Positions 39,127 to 47,817 of a DNA stretch of 64,000 bases are shown here, piece by piece (position 1 is the stretch's first letter; each line of letters begins with the position of its first letter). Under the pieces are notes generated by a model. It saw nothing but the letters and a program-made list of their open reading frames with translations. It made no database searches and was not told the DNA's origin. The stretch comes from Kineosporia aurantiaca JCM 3230 (GTDB lineage Bacteria; Actinomycetota; Actinomycetes; Actinomycetales; Kineosporiaceae): the NCBI GenBank assembly GCA_000719025.1, contig JODP01000003.1:186001-250000 (forward strand), read 5' to 3'. The translations under genes and the position numbers were made by a program.

Positions 39127-40733
39127 TCACCAATGTTGGTCAGCGACTCGGTGAACGCTACGTACTGCGCGAACGCCTGGCGGTCGGCGGTATGGGCGAG
39201 GTCTGGGCCGCCGTCGACGAGGTGCTCAACCGGCCGGTGGCGGTGAAGGTGCTGCGCACCGACCTGGCCCCGGACGCGAACTTCCAGGCCCGGTTCCGGG
39301 CCGAGGCGCGCACCGCCGCGGCGCTGAGCCACGGCGGGATCGCCGCGGTCTACGACTACGGCGAGGTGGCCGGCTCGGCCTACCTGGTGATGGAGCTGGT
39401 CCCGGGTGATCCGCTGTCGGCGATGATCGCCGACGAGGGCGCGCTGGGTTCCGAGCGCACCCTGTCGATCGTCTCCCAGGCCGGCCGGGCCCTGCACGCG
39501 GCCCACCAGCACGGCGTGATCCACCGGGACATCAAGCCGGCGAACCTGATGATCACGCCGGAGCTGCGGGTCAAGGTCACCGACTTCGGCATCGCCCGGC
39601 CCCGCGACCACGAGCCGCTGACCGCCACCGGCCAGGTGATGGGTACCGCCCACTACCTGGCGCCGGAGCTGGCCCGCGGCGAGACCGCGTCGCCGCTGTC
39701 GGACGTCTACGCGCTCGGTGTGGTCGCCTACGAATGCCTCACCGGCTGGCGTCCGTTCGAGGGCGACAACCAGGTCGCGGTGGCCACGGCACATCTGCAG
39801 GACGAGCCCCCGCCGCTGCCGGAGACCATCCCGGCGCACATCCGCAGCATCGTGATGTCGGCGATGTCGAAGAACCCGGCCAAGCGCCCCCAAGGCGCGG
39901 ATGCACTGGCCGAGTTGATGGAGGACGCCCGTCTGCGCGGCTTGGGCAGCCGGGCCGGTGTCCCCGAGCCGGCGGCCCCGTCGCGGGAAGCGGCCGGCTG
40001 GCCGCCCAGCACCGAAGCTCCGCAGTCGGGCCGGCGCAACGCCGCGCTCGACCGGGCGTCCGGAGGTGCCCCTAACGGCGCTCGGGCGTCGGCCTGGGAA
40101 TCGCGTGGGCAGCGTCCGCGCGAGCAGGAGGGGTACGACAACCGCGACCCTCGGGCACCGCGGTCGCCGAGGGGTCAGGAACCGCTGGCCGATTCGGGCT
40201 ACGCCCCCGGGGCGGACTTCAGTTACCGGCGCGACGCCCGGCCTCAGTCGCCTCAGCAGCAGAACGGGTACCGGCAGCAGCCGGGCGGCCACGATCAGCA
40301 GCCGTACGACAACCGGCGCCCCCGGCCGGAACAGCGGCCGGACCCGCAGCGCGCGGCCTACGCCGGCGGCTACGACCGGGGCGGTGAGGAGGACCCGTTC
40401 TCCTCGCTCGGCTCCGGAGGCGGGGACTACCCCTCGCGCAGTGCGGCCCGCACCGGCGGCAACCGGTCCCGGGCCAACCACGGCCGGGGGCAGTCGGCCG
40501 GTTACCCGGCGGAGAACTCGTCCTCCGGGCGCCCGAAGCGCCGGCTGTCGATCCCGTTGGCCGCGCTGATCGGTTTGGTGGCCCTGGTCGTGATCGTCAC
40601 GTTGCTGGCGCATCGCGGCAACGCGGCCACCAAGTCGATGGACGCGCCCGGGTTGCGATCCGGTCACGTCACCTCGTCCGTGGTCGACGCAAGCAACATC
40701 GGCGTGGTCACGAGCGTCGGGATCAGGGGATGA
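39123..40733 (+). CDS. pknA: Ser/Thr protein kinase PknA
   Basis: A 536-residue transmembrane kinase. The kinase domain spans about residues 10-270: VGGMGEVWAA glycine loop, VAVKVL lysine, HRDIKPANLM catalytic loop (Asp about 136), DFGIA and a GTAHYLAPE activation-loop end. A long Gln/Arg/Pro/Gly-rich disordered linker (about 280-470) follows, then one membrane helix (about 476-498) and a short outer tail without PASTA domains. That tail distinguishes it from PknB. GTG start overlaps the pbpA stop. Confidence 0.93.
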   Translation: MITNVGQRLGERYVLRERLAVGGMGEVWAAVDEVLNRPVAVKVLRTDLAPDANFQARFRAEARTAAALSHGGIAAVYDYGEVAGSAYLVMELVPGDPLSAMIADEGALGSERTLSIVSQAGRALHAAHQHGVIHRDIKPANLMITPELRVKVTDFGIARPRDHEPLTATGQVMGTAHYLAPELARGETASPLSDVYALGVVAYECLTGWRPFEGDNQVAVATAHLQDEPPPLPETIPAHIRSIVMSAMSKNPAKRPQGADALAELMEDARLRGLGSRAGVPEPAAPSREAAGWPPSTEAPQSGRRNAALDRASGGAPNGARASAWESRGQRPREQEGYDNRDPRAPRSPRGQEPLADSGYAPGADFSYRRDARPQSPQQQNGYRQQPGGHDQQPYDNRRPRPEQRPDPQRAAYAGGYDRGGEEDPFSSLGSGGGDYPSRSAARTGGNRSRANHGRGQSAGYPAENSSSGRPKRRLSIPLAALIGLVALVVIVTLLAHRGNAATKSMDAPGLRSGHVTSSVVDASNIGVVTSVGIRG

Positions 40734-40758
40734 TGGGCGCGGCCAGGACGACGCGAGG

Positions 40759-42765
40759 ATGGAACCGGTGAACGACAACGTGCGGGTGCTCGGCAACCGC
40801 TACGAGATCGGCGACCTGATCGGTCGCGGTGGCATGGCGGAGGTGCACATCGGGCGGGACGCCCGCCTCGGCCGCACCGTCGCGATCAAGCTGCTGCGCA
40901 CCGATCTGGCGCGAGATGCGACGTTCCAGGCCCGGTTCCGCCGCGAGGCGCAGTCGTCGGCCGCGCTGAACCACCCCGCGATCGTCGCGGTCTACGACAC
41001 CGGCGAGGAGTCGGTGGTCGAGGCCGGTGGCGGCGTGGTGAACCTGCCGTACATCGTGATGGAGTACGTGGAGGGGCGCACCCTGCGCGAGGTCCTCGGC
41101 GAGGGCCACCACCTGGACGTGGACGCGGCGCTGGAGATCACCACCGGCGTGCTCGCCGCGCTGGAGTACAGCCACCGCATCGGCATCGTGCACCGGGACA
41201 TCAAGCCCGCCAACGTGATGCTGACCCCGGTCGGCGACGTGAAGGTGATGGACTTCGGTATCGCCCGGGCGATGGCCGACTCCTCCTCCACGATGACCCA
41301 GACCCAGGCGGTCATCGGCACCGCCCAGTACCTCTCCCCCGAGCAGGCCCGCGGCGAGCAGGTGGACACCCGCAGCGACCTCTACTCGGCCGGCTGCCTG
41401 CTCTACGAACTGCTCACCGGGCGTCCGCCGTTCATGGGCGACTCCCCGGTCTCGGTGGCCTACCAGCACGTGCGGGAGCAGCCCATCCCGCCGAGCCACG
41501 TGGTCGGCGGCATCCCCGAAGCAGTCGACCGGATCGTGCTGCACTCGCTGGCCAAGGGCCGGGACGAGCGCTACCAGACGGCCCAGGACTTCCGCGCAGA
41601 CGTCGAGGCGGCCCGCGGTGGCCGGCAGATCTACGCGCCGATGCCGGCGATGACCGGCTCCAACGCCACCACCCAGTTCATCCCGCCGGCTCCGGACGGC
41701 ACGCAGTACATGCCGCCGGTGGCGAACGCGGCTGCTCAGGGCGCTGCGCTGTACGGCGACCAGGCCACCACGGTCGGTGGGCAGAACCCGTACGACCAGA
41801 ACCAGTACGACCCGTTCGGCCAGCCGCCGGACGACTACAGCCGGCGCTCGCGCGAGCCGGAGCCGGGTCCCAACCGCACGCCGCTGATCGTCGCGGCCGC
41901 GGTGCTGGCGATCATCGTGGTGATCGCGCTGGTGCTCAGCCAGACGGTATTTAAGAAGGACGACTCGGGCAGCGGCGTCGGGGGCACGACCTCCGGGCAG
42001 AAGATCACCATTCCGAAGGCAATCAACGGGCAGGCTGAGAAGCAGGCCGAGAAGACGCTGACCGAGCTGGGCTTCCCCGCCGACAACATCAAGACCAAGA
42101 GCAAGACCACCACCAACTCGGACGACGTCGGCAAGGTCCTCTCGACCGATCCCACCGCGGGTTCGGAGGTCGCCCTGACCGACATCATCACCCTCACCAT
42201 CGGTAAGGACCCGAACACCTCGAGCGTCCCGGACCTGAGTGGCAAGACGCTTACTCAGGCCCAGGCCGCCATTGAGGACGCCGGCCTCAAGTTCGGCGGC
42301 TCGTCGGAGACCGAGAAGAGCGGTAAGACCACCGCCGGCATCGTGGTCAGCAGCACCCCGGCTGCGGATGAGAGCGTCGCGCCCAACACATCCGTGACCG
42401 TGGTGGTCACGTCGGCGAACGTGACGGTGCCGACGGGCCTGGAGGGCATGACCTACCAGAACGCGAAGAAGGCGCTGGAGAACGTGGGTCTCAAGGCCAG
42501 CCGGCGCACTGAAGAGAGCAATGAAACCCCGGGTACGGTGATCGAGGCAGAGGAATCCGGGGGCGAATCGATCGCTCGCGGCAGTTCGGTCGGTCTCGTG
42601 GTGGCCAAGGCAGCAGCGGAGACCACGCAGCCGTCGGTCGATCCGACCCAGACCTCCCAACCGCCGACCGAGACCGATCAGCCCACGACCACCACCCCGT
42701 CCCCCAGCGTCACCAGCACCGACGGCAATGGTGACGGCGGAGACGACGGCGGAGACGGGAACTGA
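40759..42765 (+). CDS. pknB: Ser/Thr protein kinase PknB with PASTA repeats
   Basis: A 668-residue kinase that senses peptidoglycan fragments and controls wall growth. The kinase domain covers about residues 12-280 (GRGGMAEVHIG, HRDIKPANVML, DFGIARAM, GTAQYLSPEQA). One membrane helix is at about 375-398, followed by three PASTA repeats between about 405 and 615 and a Pro/Thr/Asp-rich end. Many PknB proteins carry four PASTA domains, so three is on the short side. The start may be ATG 40759 or GTG 40768; the latter has a better spaced GAGG. A strong terminator follows. Confidence 0.95.
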   Translation: MEPVNDNVRVLGNRYEIGDLIGRGGMAEVHIGRDARLGRTVAIKLLRTDLARDATFQARFRREAQSSAALNHPAIVAVYDTGEESVVEAGGGVVNLPYIVMEYVEGRTLREVLGEGHHLDVDAALEITTGVLAALEYSHRIGIVHRDIKPANVMLTPVGDVKVMDFGIARAMADSSSTMTQTQAVIGTAQYLSPEQARGEQVDTRSDLYSAGCLLYELLTGRPPFMGDSPVSVAYQHVREQPIPPSHVVGGIPEAVDRIVLHSLAKGRDERYQTAQDFRADVEAARGGRQIYAPMPAMTGSNATTQFIPPAPDGTQYMPPVANAAAQGAALYGDQATTVGGQNPYDQNQYDPFGQPPDDYSRRSREPEPGPNRTPLIVAAAVLAIIVVIALVLSQTVFKKDDSGSGVGGTTSGQKITIPKAINGQAEKQAEKTLTELGFPADNIKTKSKTTTNSDDVGKVLSTDPTAGSEVALTDIITLTIGKDPNTSSVPDLSGKTLTQAQAAIEDAGLKFGGSSETEKSGKTTAGIVVSSTPAADESVAPNTSVTVVVTSANVTVPTGLEGMTYQNAKKALENVGLKASRRTEESNETPGTVIEAEESGGESIARGSSVGLVVAKAAAETTQPSVDPTQTSQPPTETDQPTTTTPSPSVTSTDGNGDGGDDGGDGN

Positions 42766-42782
42766 TCATCCCGATCCACTGA

Positions 42783-42819
42783 AAGAAGGGCCCGAGCTTG
42801 AAAAGCTCGGGCCCTTCTT
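42783..42819. terminator. Strong bidirectional terminator after pknB
   Basis: A 17-bp perfect stem (42783-42799 with 42803-42819) with a 3-nt loop, T-rich on both sides. It separates convergent pknB and trpG. Confidence 0.92.
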
Positions 42820-42841
42820 CGTTCACGCCAAGGGAGAAAAG

Positions 42842-43471
42842 TCAGCGGCGCACCAGAGGAGCCATCCCGGCCGAACGCGCCACGGCACCCTTGTCCCCAC
42901 AGACCTCCAGCCAGTTGGCCAGCAGCCGGTGGCCGCCCTGGGTAAGCACCGACTCCGGGTGGAACTGGACGCCGTAAAGCGGAAGCTCGCGGTGCTGAAG
43001 GGCCATCACCACGCCGCCCTCGGTGCGGCCGGTGATCTCCAGCTCGGCCGGCACGGTGTCGGCCACGACCGCCAGCGAGTGGTACCGAGTGGCTGTGAAC
43101 GGCGAGGCCAGCCCCTCCAGAACGCCCTCGCCGTCGTGCAGCACCTCGCTGGTCTTACCGTGCATCAACTCGGTGGCGTGGGTGACGGTGGCGCCGAAGG
43201 CCTCGCCGAGCGCTTGGTGCCCCAGGCAGACGCCCATCATCGGCTGCGCCCGCTCCGCGCAGTGCAACACCATCTCCGGGCACACCCCCGCGTCCTTCGG
43301 TGCCCCCGGGCCAGGTGACAACAAAATGCCGTCGTACCCGTCGGCGTCCTCAATTCTCACCTCGTCGTTCCGCCGTACCTCGCACTCGGCCCCGAGCTGG
43401 GTCAGATAGCCGACGATGGTGTAGACGAAGCTGTCGTAGTTGTCCACGACGAGGACGCGCACGGGTTCCAA
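42842..43471 (-). CDS. trpG: Glutamine amidotransferase, anthranilate/aminodeoxychorismate synthase component II
   Basis: A 209-residue class I amidotransferase that releases ammonia from glutamine for anthranilate or p-aminobenzoate synthesis. The nucleophile is Cys82 in GVCLGHQALGEAFG; the His/Glu pair is in FHPESVLT near residue 170; NYDSFVYT and SPGPGAPKDAG are family signatures. It stands alone, without a component I gene, as usual at this locus, so it may serve both pathways (trpG/pabA). TTG at 43471 is the start, with AGGAG 7 bp upstream, one base after the DUF881 stop. Confidence 0.9.
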   Translation of the reverse strand: MEPVRVLVVDNYDSFVYTIVGYLTQLGAECEVRRNDEVRIEDADGYDGILLSPGPGAPKDAGVCPEMVLHCAERAQPMMGVCLGHQALGEAFGATVTHATELMHGKTSEVLHDGEGVLEGLASPFTATRYHSLAVVADTVPAELEITGRTEGGVVMALQHRELPLYGVQFHPESVLTQGGHRLLANWLEVCGDKGAVARSAGMAPLVRR

Positions 43472-43472
43472 C

Positions 43473-44309
43473 TCAGGACTCCTTCTTTGAGGTCGACGGG
43501 TTCGCCACCTGGGCGTGGGTAAGGCTGAGCGAGCCCTGGTAGGCCGGGAATTCCAGGTCCTTCGAGCTCTTCACGTCCCACCCCAGCCGCAACGAGGCCA
43601 CGTACTGCAGGTAGATGTCGATCTGGGGCGAAGCGTCGACCGCGGCCTTCAGCTGGTCCACGTTGCCGATCGCCCGGATCACGTAGGGCGGCGAGTAGAC
43701 CCGGCCCTGCAGGATCAGCGTGTTGCCCACGCAGCGCACGGCGCTGGTCGAGATCACCCGCTGGTCCATCAGCATCATCGCCTCGGCCCCACCGGCCCAC
43801 AACGCGTTGACCACGGCCTGCACGTCCTGCTGATGGACCACCAGATCGTCCGGCGTGGCCTGGCTGGGCACCGAAGAGTCGCGCGGCGCATCGTCCAGGC
43901 TGATCGTCAGGCCCGGACCGGTGACCGCGAGCAGCCCGGCCTCCGCCTCCACGCCGGCCGACCCTTGCTCCAGCTCGCGGATCGAAGCGTCGGTCTGGGC
44001 GGCCGCCGCGGTCTCGGCCTTCACCTGGTCGTTCAGCGCCGCGACGCGCTGCGACTGCTGCTTCACCCGGGCGTTCTCCGACTCCAGCAGATCGGCCAGG
44101 TCGGCGCGCTGCGAGCGGAGCTGGGTGCCGTGCGAGGTGTGCGCGCTGGTGGTGAACAGCAGCCCGGCCGCGATCAGCACCACGCCGACCCCGATCGTGC
44201 CGGACCGGGAACGCCGCGGCGCCCGGACCACCGCAGGGACGGTGCCGGCCAGGGGACGCGATTGTGCGTGACTGTGCACCTCGACTGAATCGTCCGATGC
44301 GGGGGTCAC
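43473..44309 (-). CDS. DUF881 membrane protein
   Basis: A 278-residue protein with one membrane helix (about residues 36-55), an external coiled coil (about 60-115, RSQRADLADLLESENARVKQQSQRV) and a DUF881 domain (about 120-265). The family is conserved beside crgA and trpG in actinobacteria and is thought to act at the division septum; its biochemical role is unknown. It is co-transcribed with trpG and divergent from crgA. Confidence 0.88.
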   Translation of the reverse strand: MTPASDDSVEVHSHAQSRPLAGTVPAVVRAPRRSRSGTIGVGVVLIAAGLLFTTSAHTSHGTQLRSQRADLADLLESENARVKQQSQRVAALNDQVKAETAAAAQTDASIRELEQGSAGVEAEAGLLAVTGPGLTISLDDAPRDSSVPSQATPDDLVVHQQDVQAVVNALWAGGAEAMMLMDQRVISTSAVRCVGNTLILQGRVYSPPYVIRAIGNVDQLKAAVDASPQIDIYLQYVASLRLGWDVKSSKDLEFPAYQGSLSLTHAQVANPSTSKKES

Positions 44310-44376
44310 GGCACTACGCTAGAGGACTGCGCACCACGCCCAAGGCCACCACCCATCCTGTCGAGGAGTCCCGTCC

Positions 44377-44625
44377 ATGCCCGAGTCCAAGCAGCGGAAC
44401 AAGGGGGCCTACGAGGCCCCCCGCGGCAAGGCTGCCCCGCAGAAGCCGAACGGTCGTTTCTTCGCGCCCATCATGGTCGGGTTCCTGATCCTCGGGCTGA
44501 TCTGGATCGTCACCTACTACCTGACCCAGGGCGACTGGCCGGTCCCCGACATCAACGACTGGAACCTGGTCATCGGCATCGGCCTGGCCCTGATCGGCTT
44601 CGGGATGCTGACCCGCTGGCGCTGA
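44377..44625 (+). CDS. crgA: Cell division protein CrgA
   Basis: An 82-residue protein with two membrane helices (about residues 31-48 and 62-78) and a basic N-terminus. CrgA coordinates FtsZ, FtsI and wall synthesis in actinobacteria. Size, helix layout and position between DUF881 and the rhomboid gene all match. Confidence 0.93.
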   Translation: MPESKQRNKGAYEAPRGKAAPQKPNGRFFAPIMVGFLILGLIWIVTYYLTQGDWPVPDINDWNLVIGIGLALIGFGMLTRWR

Positions 44626-44641
44626 ATTACAGCGGTGGAAC

Positions 44642-44727
44642 TTGTCCCCAGGCTTCTCCACACCTGTGGAAAACCGTCGGGGAATCCGGACAGGACCAGC
44701 AGTTCCGCCCATTAAGGCTGTGGATAA
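44642..44727. promoter_or_regulatory. Cluster of DnaA-box-like sequences
   Basis: Four 9-mers resemble the DnaA box: TTGTCCCCA 44642-44650, TTCTCCACA 44654-44662, TGTGGAAAA 44665-44673 (inverted) and TGTGGATAA 44719-44727. The last is a perfect inverted TTATCCACA; the others each have one mismatch to TTATCCACA or the actinobacterial TTGTCCACA. They fill the short gap between crgA and the HAD gene. Confidence 0.5.
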
Positions 44728-45337
44728 CGTGACCGCCGTGGTGTTCGACATCGGTGGCGTGCTGACCACCTCCGAGGGCGGGGTGCCGGAGCTGTCCGCC
44801 CTGATCGGGGTCGAGCACGAGCGGTTCGCCGTGCCGTATTGGGAGCACCGGCTCGCCTACGACCGCGGCAGCCTTCCGCAGGAGTACTGGCCCCGCGTCG
44901 CCCGGGACCTCGGGCTGGACTGGTCGCCGGAGGAGATCGCCCGGATCGACCAGTTCGATGCGCAGCGCTGGTCCCGGCTCGCCCCCGGTCGGCTGGAGTT
45001 GCTGGAGCGCCTGCAGATCGGCGGGGTGACCACCGCCCTGCTGTCCAACGCGCCGACCTCGCTGGCTCAGGTGGTCCGGCGCAGCGACTGGTCGGCCGGG
45101 TTCGCGGCCCGGGTGTTCTCCTGCGAGCTGGGCCTGATCAAGCCGGAGGCGAAGATCTACCAGGCGGTCGAGGAGGCTCTGAGCCGCTCCGGCCCGGAGC
45201 TGGTCTTCTTCGACGACCGGCCGCCGAACGTCGAGGCGGCCCGGCAGCGGGGCTGGCAGGCCCACCTGTGGACAACCCAGGAAGCCTGCGAGGACGTCCT
45301 GACCGGCCTGGGCCGGCTGCCTGGAACCCGTCCGTGA
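44720..45337 (+). CDS. HAD-superfamily hydrolase
   Basis: About 205 residues. HAD motif I is VVFDIGGVLT near the N-terminus, motif II LLSNAPTS, motif III the Lys in GLIKPEAKIYQ, and motif IV FFDDRPPNVEAA, matching HAD-IA phosphatase/epoxide-hydrolase-N-like proteins. The substrate is unknown. The first Asp is followed by IGG, so the usual second acid (DxD) is missing, as in several HAD-IA members of this subgroup. GTG 44720 or 44729 is the probable start; a DnaA-box-like sequence overlaps it. Confidence 0.85.
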   Translation: MDNVTAVVFDIGGVLTTSEGGVPELSALIGVEHERFAVPYWEHRLAYDRGSLPQEYWPRVARDLGLDWSPEEIARIDQFDAQRWSRLAPGRLELLERLQIGGVTTALLSNAPTSLAQVVRRSDWSAGFAARVFSCELGLIKPEAKIYQAVEEALSRSGPELVFFDDRPPNVEAARQRGWQAHLWTTQEACEDVLTGLGRLPGTRP

Positions 45338-45377
45338 TCATGGAGTTCCTCCCCGGGGGAAGAACTCCATGATCACG
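45333..45377. terminator. Perfect inverted repeat of the GTGATCATG family between convergent genes
   Basis: CGTGATCATGGAGTTC (45333-45348) and its exact reverse complement (45362-45377) form a 16-bp stem with a 13-nt GC-rich loop. The left arm includes the HAD stop codon (TGA 45335-45337), and the rhomboid stop lies 11 bp beyond the right arm. It probably ends both transcripts. Confidence 0.7.
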
Positions 45378-45388
45378 AGAAGGAGGGG

Positions 45389-46270
45389 TCAGGCCAGCAG
45401 GAAGTCGGCAACCGTGCTGAGTTTGATCACATAGGCCGCCCCGAGCAGCACGACCACGCCGGCGATCCCGGCTGCCTGGACCGCGGTGCGGTTGACCCGC
45501 GGTGCGTAGGCCAGCACTGCGGCCGTGACCACCCCGGTAACCAGACCGCCCAGGTGCGCCTGCCAGGCGACGCCGCTGATCACCAGCCCGAGGGCGAAGT
45601 TGATGACGATCAGCACGACGATCTGCGTGGCATCGCGGTTGAGCCGGCGTTGCACCACGAAGAACGCCCCGAACAGGCCGAAGACCGCTCCGGAAGCGCC
45701 GACCGTGGGGGTGACCCAGGCCCCGCTGTAGTCCGGGTGGGCCAGCAGCAGGTAGCCGATCGAGCCCCCCACCGCGCTGACCAGGTAGAGCGCGACGAAC
45801 CGGACGCGGCCCAGCAACTGCTCCAGGTACGGCCCGGTGGTCCACAGGGCGTACATGTTGAACAGGATGTGCAGCGGGCTGGACGGCGAGTGCAGGAACG
45901 CCGCCGTGACCAGCCGGTACGGTTCCGCCTGGACCTCGGGCAGGAAGAGCCAGAAGTCACTGGTCACCCTGGTGTTGGCCTGCTGCAGCAGCCACACCAC
46001 GACGCACACGCCGATGATCGCCTGGGTCACCCGGGGGGCGGCCGGGCCGCTGGCGGCCAGCGATCCCCCGAACGGCGAGCGGGCCGGGCGCACGCCCTTG
46101 TTCTGGTCGCGTACGCAGTCCACGCACTGGACCCCGACGGCCGCCGGCCGCTGGCACTCCGGGCAGACCGGACGCTCGCACCGCTGGCAGCGGACGTAGG
46201 AAACGCGGTCCGGGTGGCGCGGACAGACCGGTTCGGCCGCCGCGCCACCCGTGGAGGGCTGAGTCGTCAC
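45389..46270 (-). CDS. Rhomboid intramembrane serine protease with N-terminal zinc finger
   Basis: A 293-residue protease. A Cys/His-rich zinc-binding stretch (C16, C28, C31, C36, C39, C49, C52) precedes six to seven helices. The catalytic Ser193 lies in GASGAVFG and His239 in WQAHLGG; HILFNMYAL carries the oxyanion-side His/Asn. It cleaves membrane proteins; no substrate is known. GTG start overlaps the cyclophilin stop (GTGA). Confidence 0.93.
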   Translation of the reverse strand: MTTQPSTGGAAAEPVCPRHPDRVSYVRCQRCERPVCPECQRPAAVGVQCVDCVRDQNKGVRPARSPFGGSLAASGPAAPRVTQAIIGVCVVVWLLQQANTRVTSDFWLFLPEVQAEPYRLVTAAFLHSPSSPLHILFNMYALWTTGPYLEQLLGRVRFVALYLVSAVGGSIGYLLLAHPDYSGAWVTPTVGASGAVFGLFGAFFVVQRRLNRDATQIVVLIVINFALGLVISGVAWQAHLGGLVTGVVTAAVLAYAPRVNRTAVQAAGIAGVVVLLGAAYVIKLSTVADFLLA

Positions 46271-46848
46271 CCGCGCTCGATGGTGACCCGCTCGATCACC
46301 ACGTCCTTCTCCGGACGGTCCCGACGGTCGGTCGGGGTGTTGGCGATGCTGTCCACCACGTCCCGGCTGGCCTGGTCGGCCACCTGACCGAAGATCGTGT
46401 GCTTGCCCTGCAGGTGGGTGGGCGTGCTCACGGTGATGAAGAACTGCGAGCCGTTGGTGCCCCGGCCGCCCCGGATCCCCGCGTTCGCCATCGCCAGCAC
46501 GTACGGCTGGGTGAAGGAGAGCTCCGGGTGGATCTCGTCGTCGAAGTTGTAGCCCGGGCCGCCGGTACCGGTACCGGTCGGGTCGCCGCCCTGGATCATG
46601 AAGCCCGGAATGACCCGGTGGAAGATGATCCCGTCGTAGAAGTTCTTGCCGTTGTTGGCGCCCTCCTGGGTACCCTCCGCCAGCTCGACGAAGTTACGGA
46701 CGGTCTTGGGCGCGTGGTTCGGGAACAGCTGGATGCGGATCATGCCGTGGTTCGTCAGCACGTCGGCGTACAGGTTCGCGGGAAGCTGCTCGGTCAACGG
46801 GGTATACCCCTTCTCCATTGGTGATTGCGTGCTTTTGAAGTCTGTCAC
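46267..46848 (-). CDS. ppiA: Cyclophilin-type peptidyl-prolyl isomerase
   Basis: A 193-residue cyclophilin. The PPIase core includes FHRVIPGFMIQGGDPTGTGTGG, NAGIRGGRGTNGSQFFITV and HTIFGQV, keeping the active-site Arg, Phe and Gln. There is no signal peptide, so it is cytoplasmic. GTG at 46848 is used; an ATG ten codons later is an alternative. An inverted repeat GAAGTC/GACTTC (46837-46855) overlaps this start. Confidence 0.93.
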   Translation of the reverse strand: MTDFKSTQSPMEKGYTPLTEQLPANLYADVLTNHGMIRIQLFPNHAPKTVRNFVELAEGTQEGANNGKNFYDGIIFHRVIPGFMIQGGDPTGTGTGGPGYNFDDEIHPELSFTQPYVLAMANAGIRGGRGTNGSQFFITVSTPTHLQGKHTIFGQVADQASRDVVDSIANTPTDRRDRPEKDVVIERVTIERG

Positions 46849-47077
46849 GGACTTCCGCGCCAGACTTCCGTGGTTCGCCCTCCGCTGAGAGACAACGCGC
46901 GAACCCGCTGGCAGGATCCTCGGATGGCACCCCGACTTGGCTCCGGCCGGTAAAGATCACATAGTGGATCGACGATCGGGCTCGGGTGGCAGTTTGCTCA
47001 GATCACGCAACGATAGGGACCGACGCGGCACCACCGAGTGCTTGCCCGAGTGAGCCGCACGAATAGGAGGACATGCC

Positions 47078-47761
47078 GTGAGAGCGCGAAGCAAGAGGGC
47101 CAAGGCCAAGAAGGAGGCCCAGGCGCAGCTGCGGTCCGTGCTGGACACCGCGGCGACGAGCGCCCGGAGCGGGAGCACCCTGGTCGCCGAGCGGGTCACC
47201 CCGGTGGCCGTCGCGACGAAGGACAAGGTCGCCGTCGTGACCAAGGACCGTGTGGTCCCCGCGGTGCGTAACGCCGCCGACCACGCCGGACCGGCGCTGG
47301 AGAAGGGCTACGCCCAGGCGAAGGAGAAGGCCGCCCCGGTCGTCGCCCAGGGTCGCGACAAGTTCGTCGACGACCTGCTGCCGAAGCTGGCCGAGGCGAT
47401 CTCCGCGGCCTCTGCGGCCGCGATCGCCGCCCGGGACAACGCGGTGGACACCGCGCAGGAGCGCGCCGCGGTCGCGGTGCAGAACCTGCCGGCGAACAAG
47501 AAGGCCCTGAAGAAGGCGCGTCGCCGTCAGCGTCGCCGCCGCTTCCTGGTCTTCACCGTGATCAGTGCCGCGGCCGGTGCCGCGGTGGTGGCCTGGCGCA
47601 AGCAGAACGCCAAGCAGGACCCGTGGACGCCGGACCCGGCGGTGACCACGGTGAACGGTGCCGCCAACGGCTCGGCCCTGACCACGCCGACCACTCCGGT
47701 GGTGCCGGTCGAGGACACCGAGTCGGACCCGATCAGTGGGGACGCGCGGACCGACCGCTGA
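47078..47761 (+). CDS. Helical membrane protein, DUF5324-like
   Basis: A 227-residue protein. A basic start is followed by Ala/Val/Lys-rich amphipathic helices (about residues 20-140), a very basic patch (KKARRRQRRRR) and one membrane helix (about 152-170) ending in AWRKQNAKQDPWTPDP, then a Thr/Pro tail. The family is found near ppiA and crgA in actinobacteria; function unknown. GTG at 47078 has GGAGG 7 bp upstream. Confidence 0.75.
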   Translation: MRARSKRAKAKKEAQAQLRSVLDTAATSARSGSTLVAERVTPVAVATKDKVAVVTKDRVVPAVRNAADHAGPALEKGYAQAKEKAAPVVAQGRDKFVDDLLPKLAEAISAASAAAIAARDNAVDTAQERAAVAVQNLPANKKALKKARRRQRRRRFLVFTVISAAAGAAVVAWRKQNAKQDPWTPDPAVTTVNGAANGSALTTPTTPVVPVEDTESDPISGDARTDR

Positions 47762-47771
47762 GTCACGCGAG

Positions 47772-47806
47772 GTCCCGGTCACCTTTTGCGGGGTGGCCGG
47801 GACTTT
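47772..47806. terminator. Terminator between convergent genes
   Basis: A 12-bp stem (47772-47783 with 47792-47803, one wobble pair) and a TTT run on the + strand, between the DUF5324-like gene and the second SARP gene. Confidence 0.7.
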
Positions 47807-47817
47807 CGTGCTTTGGA

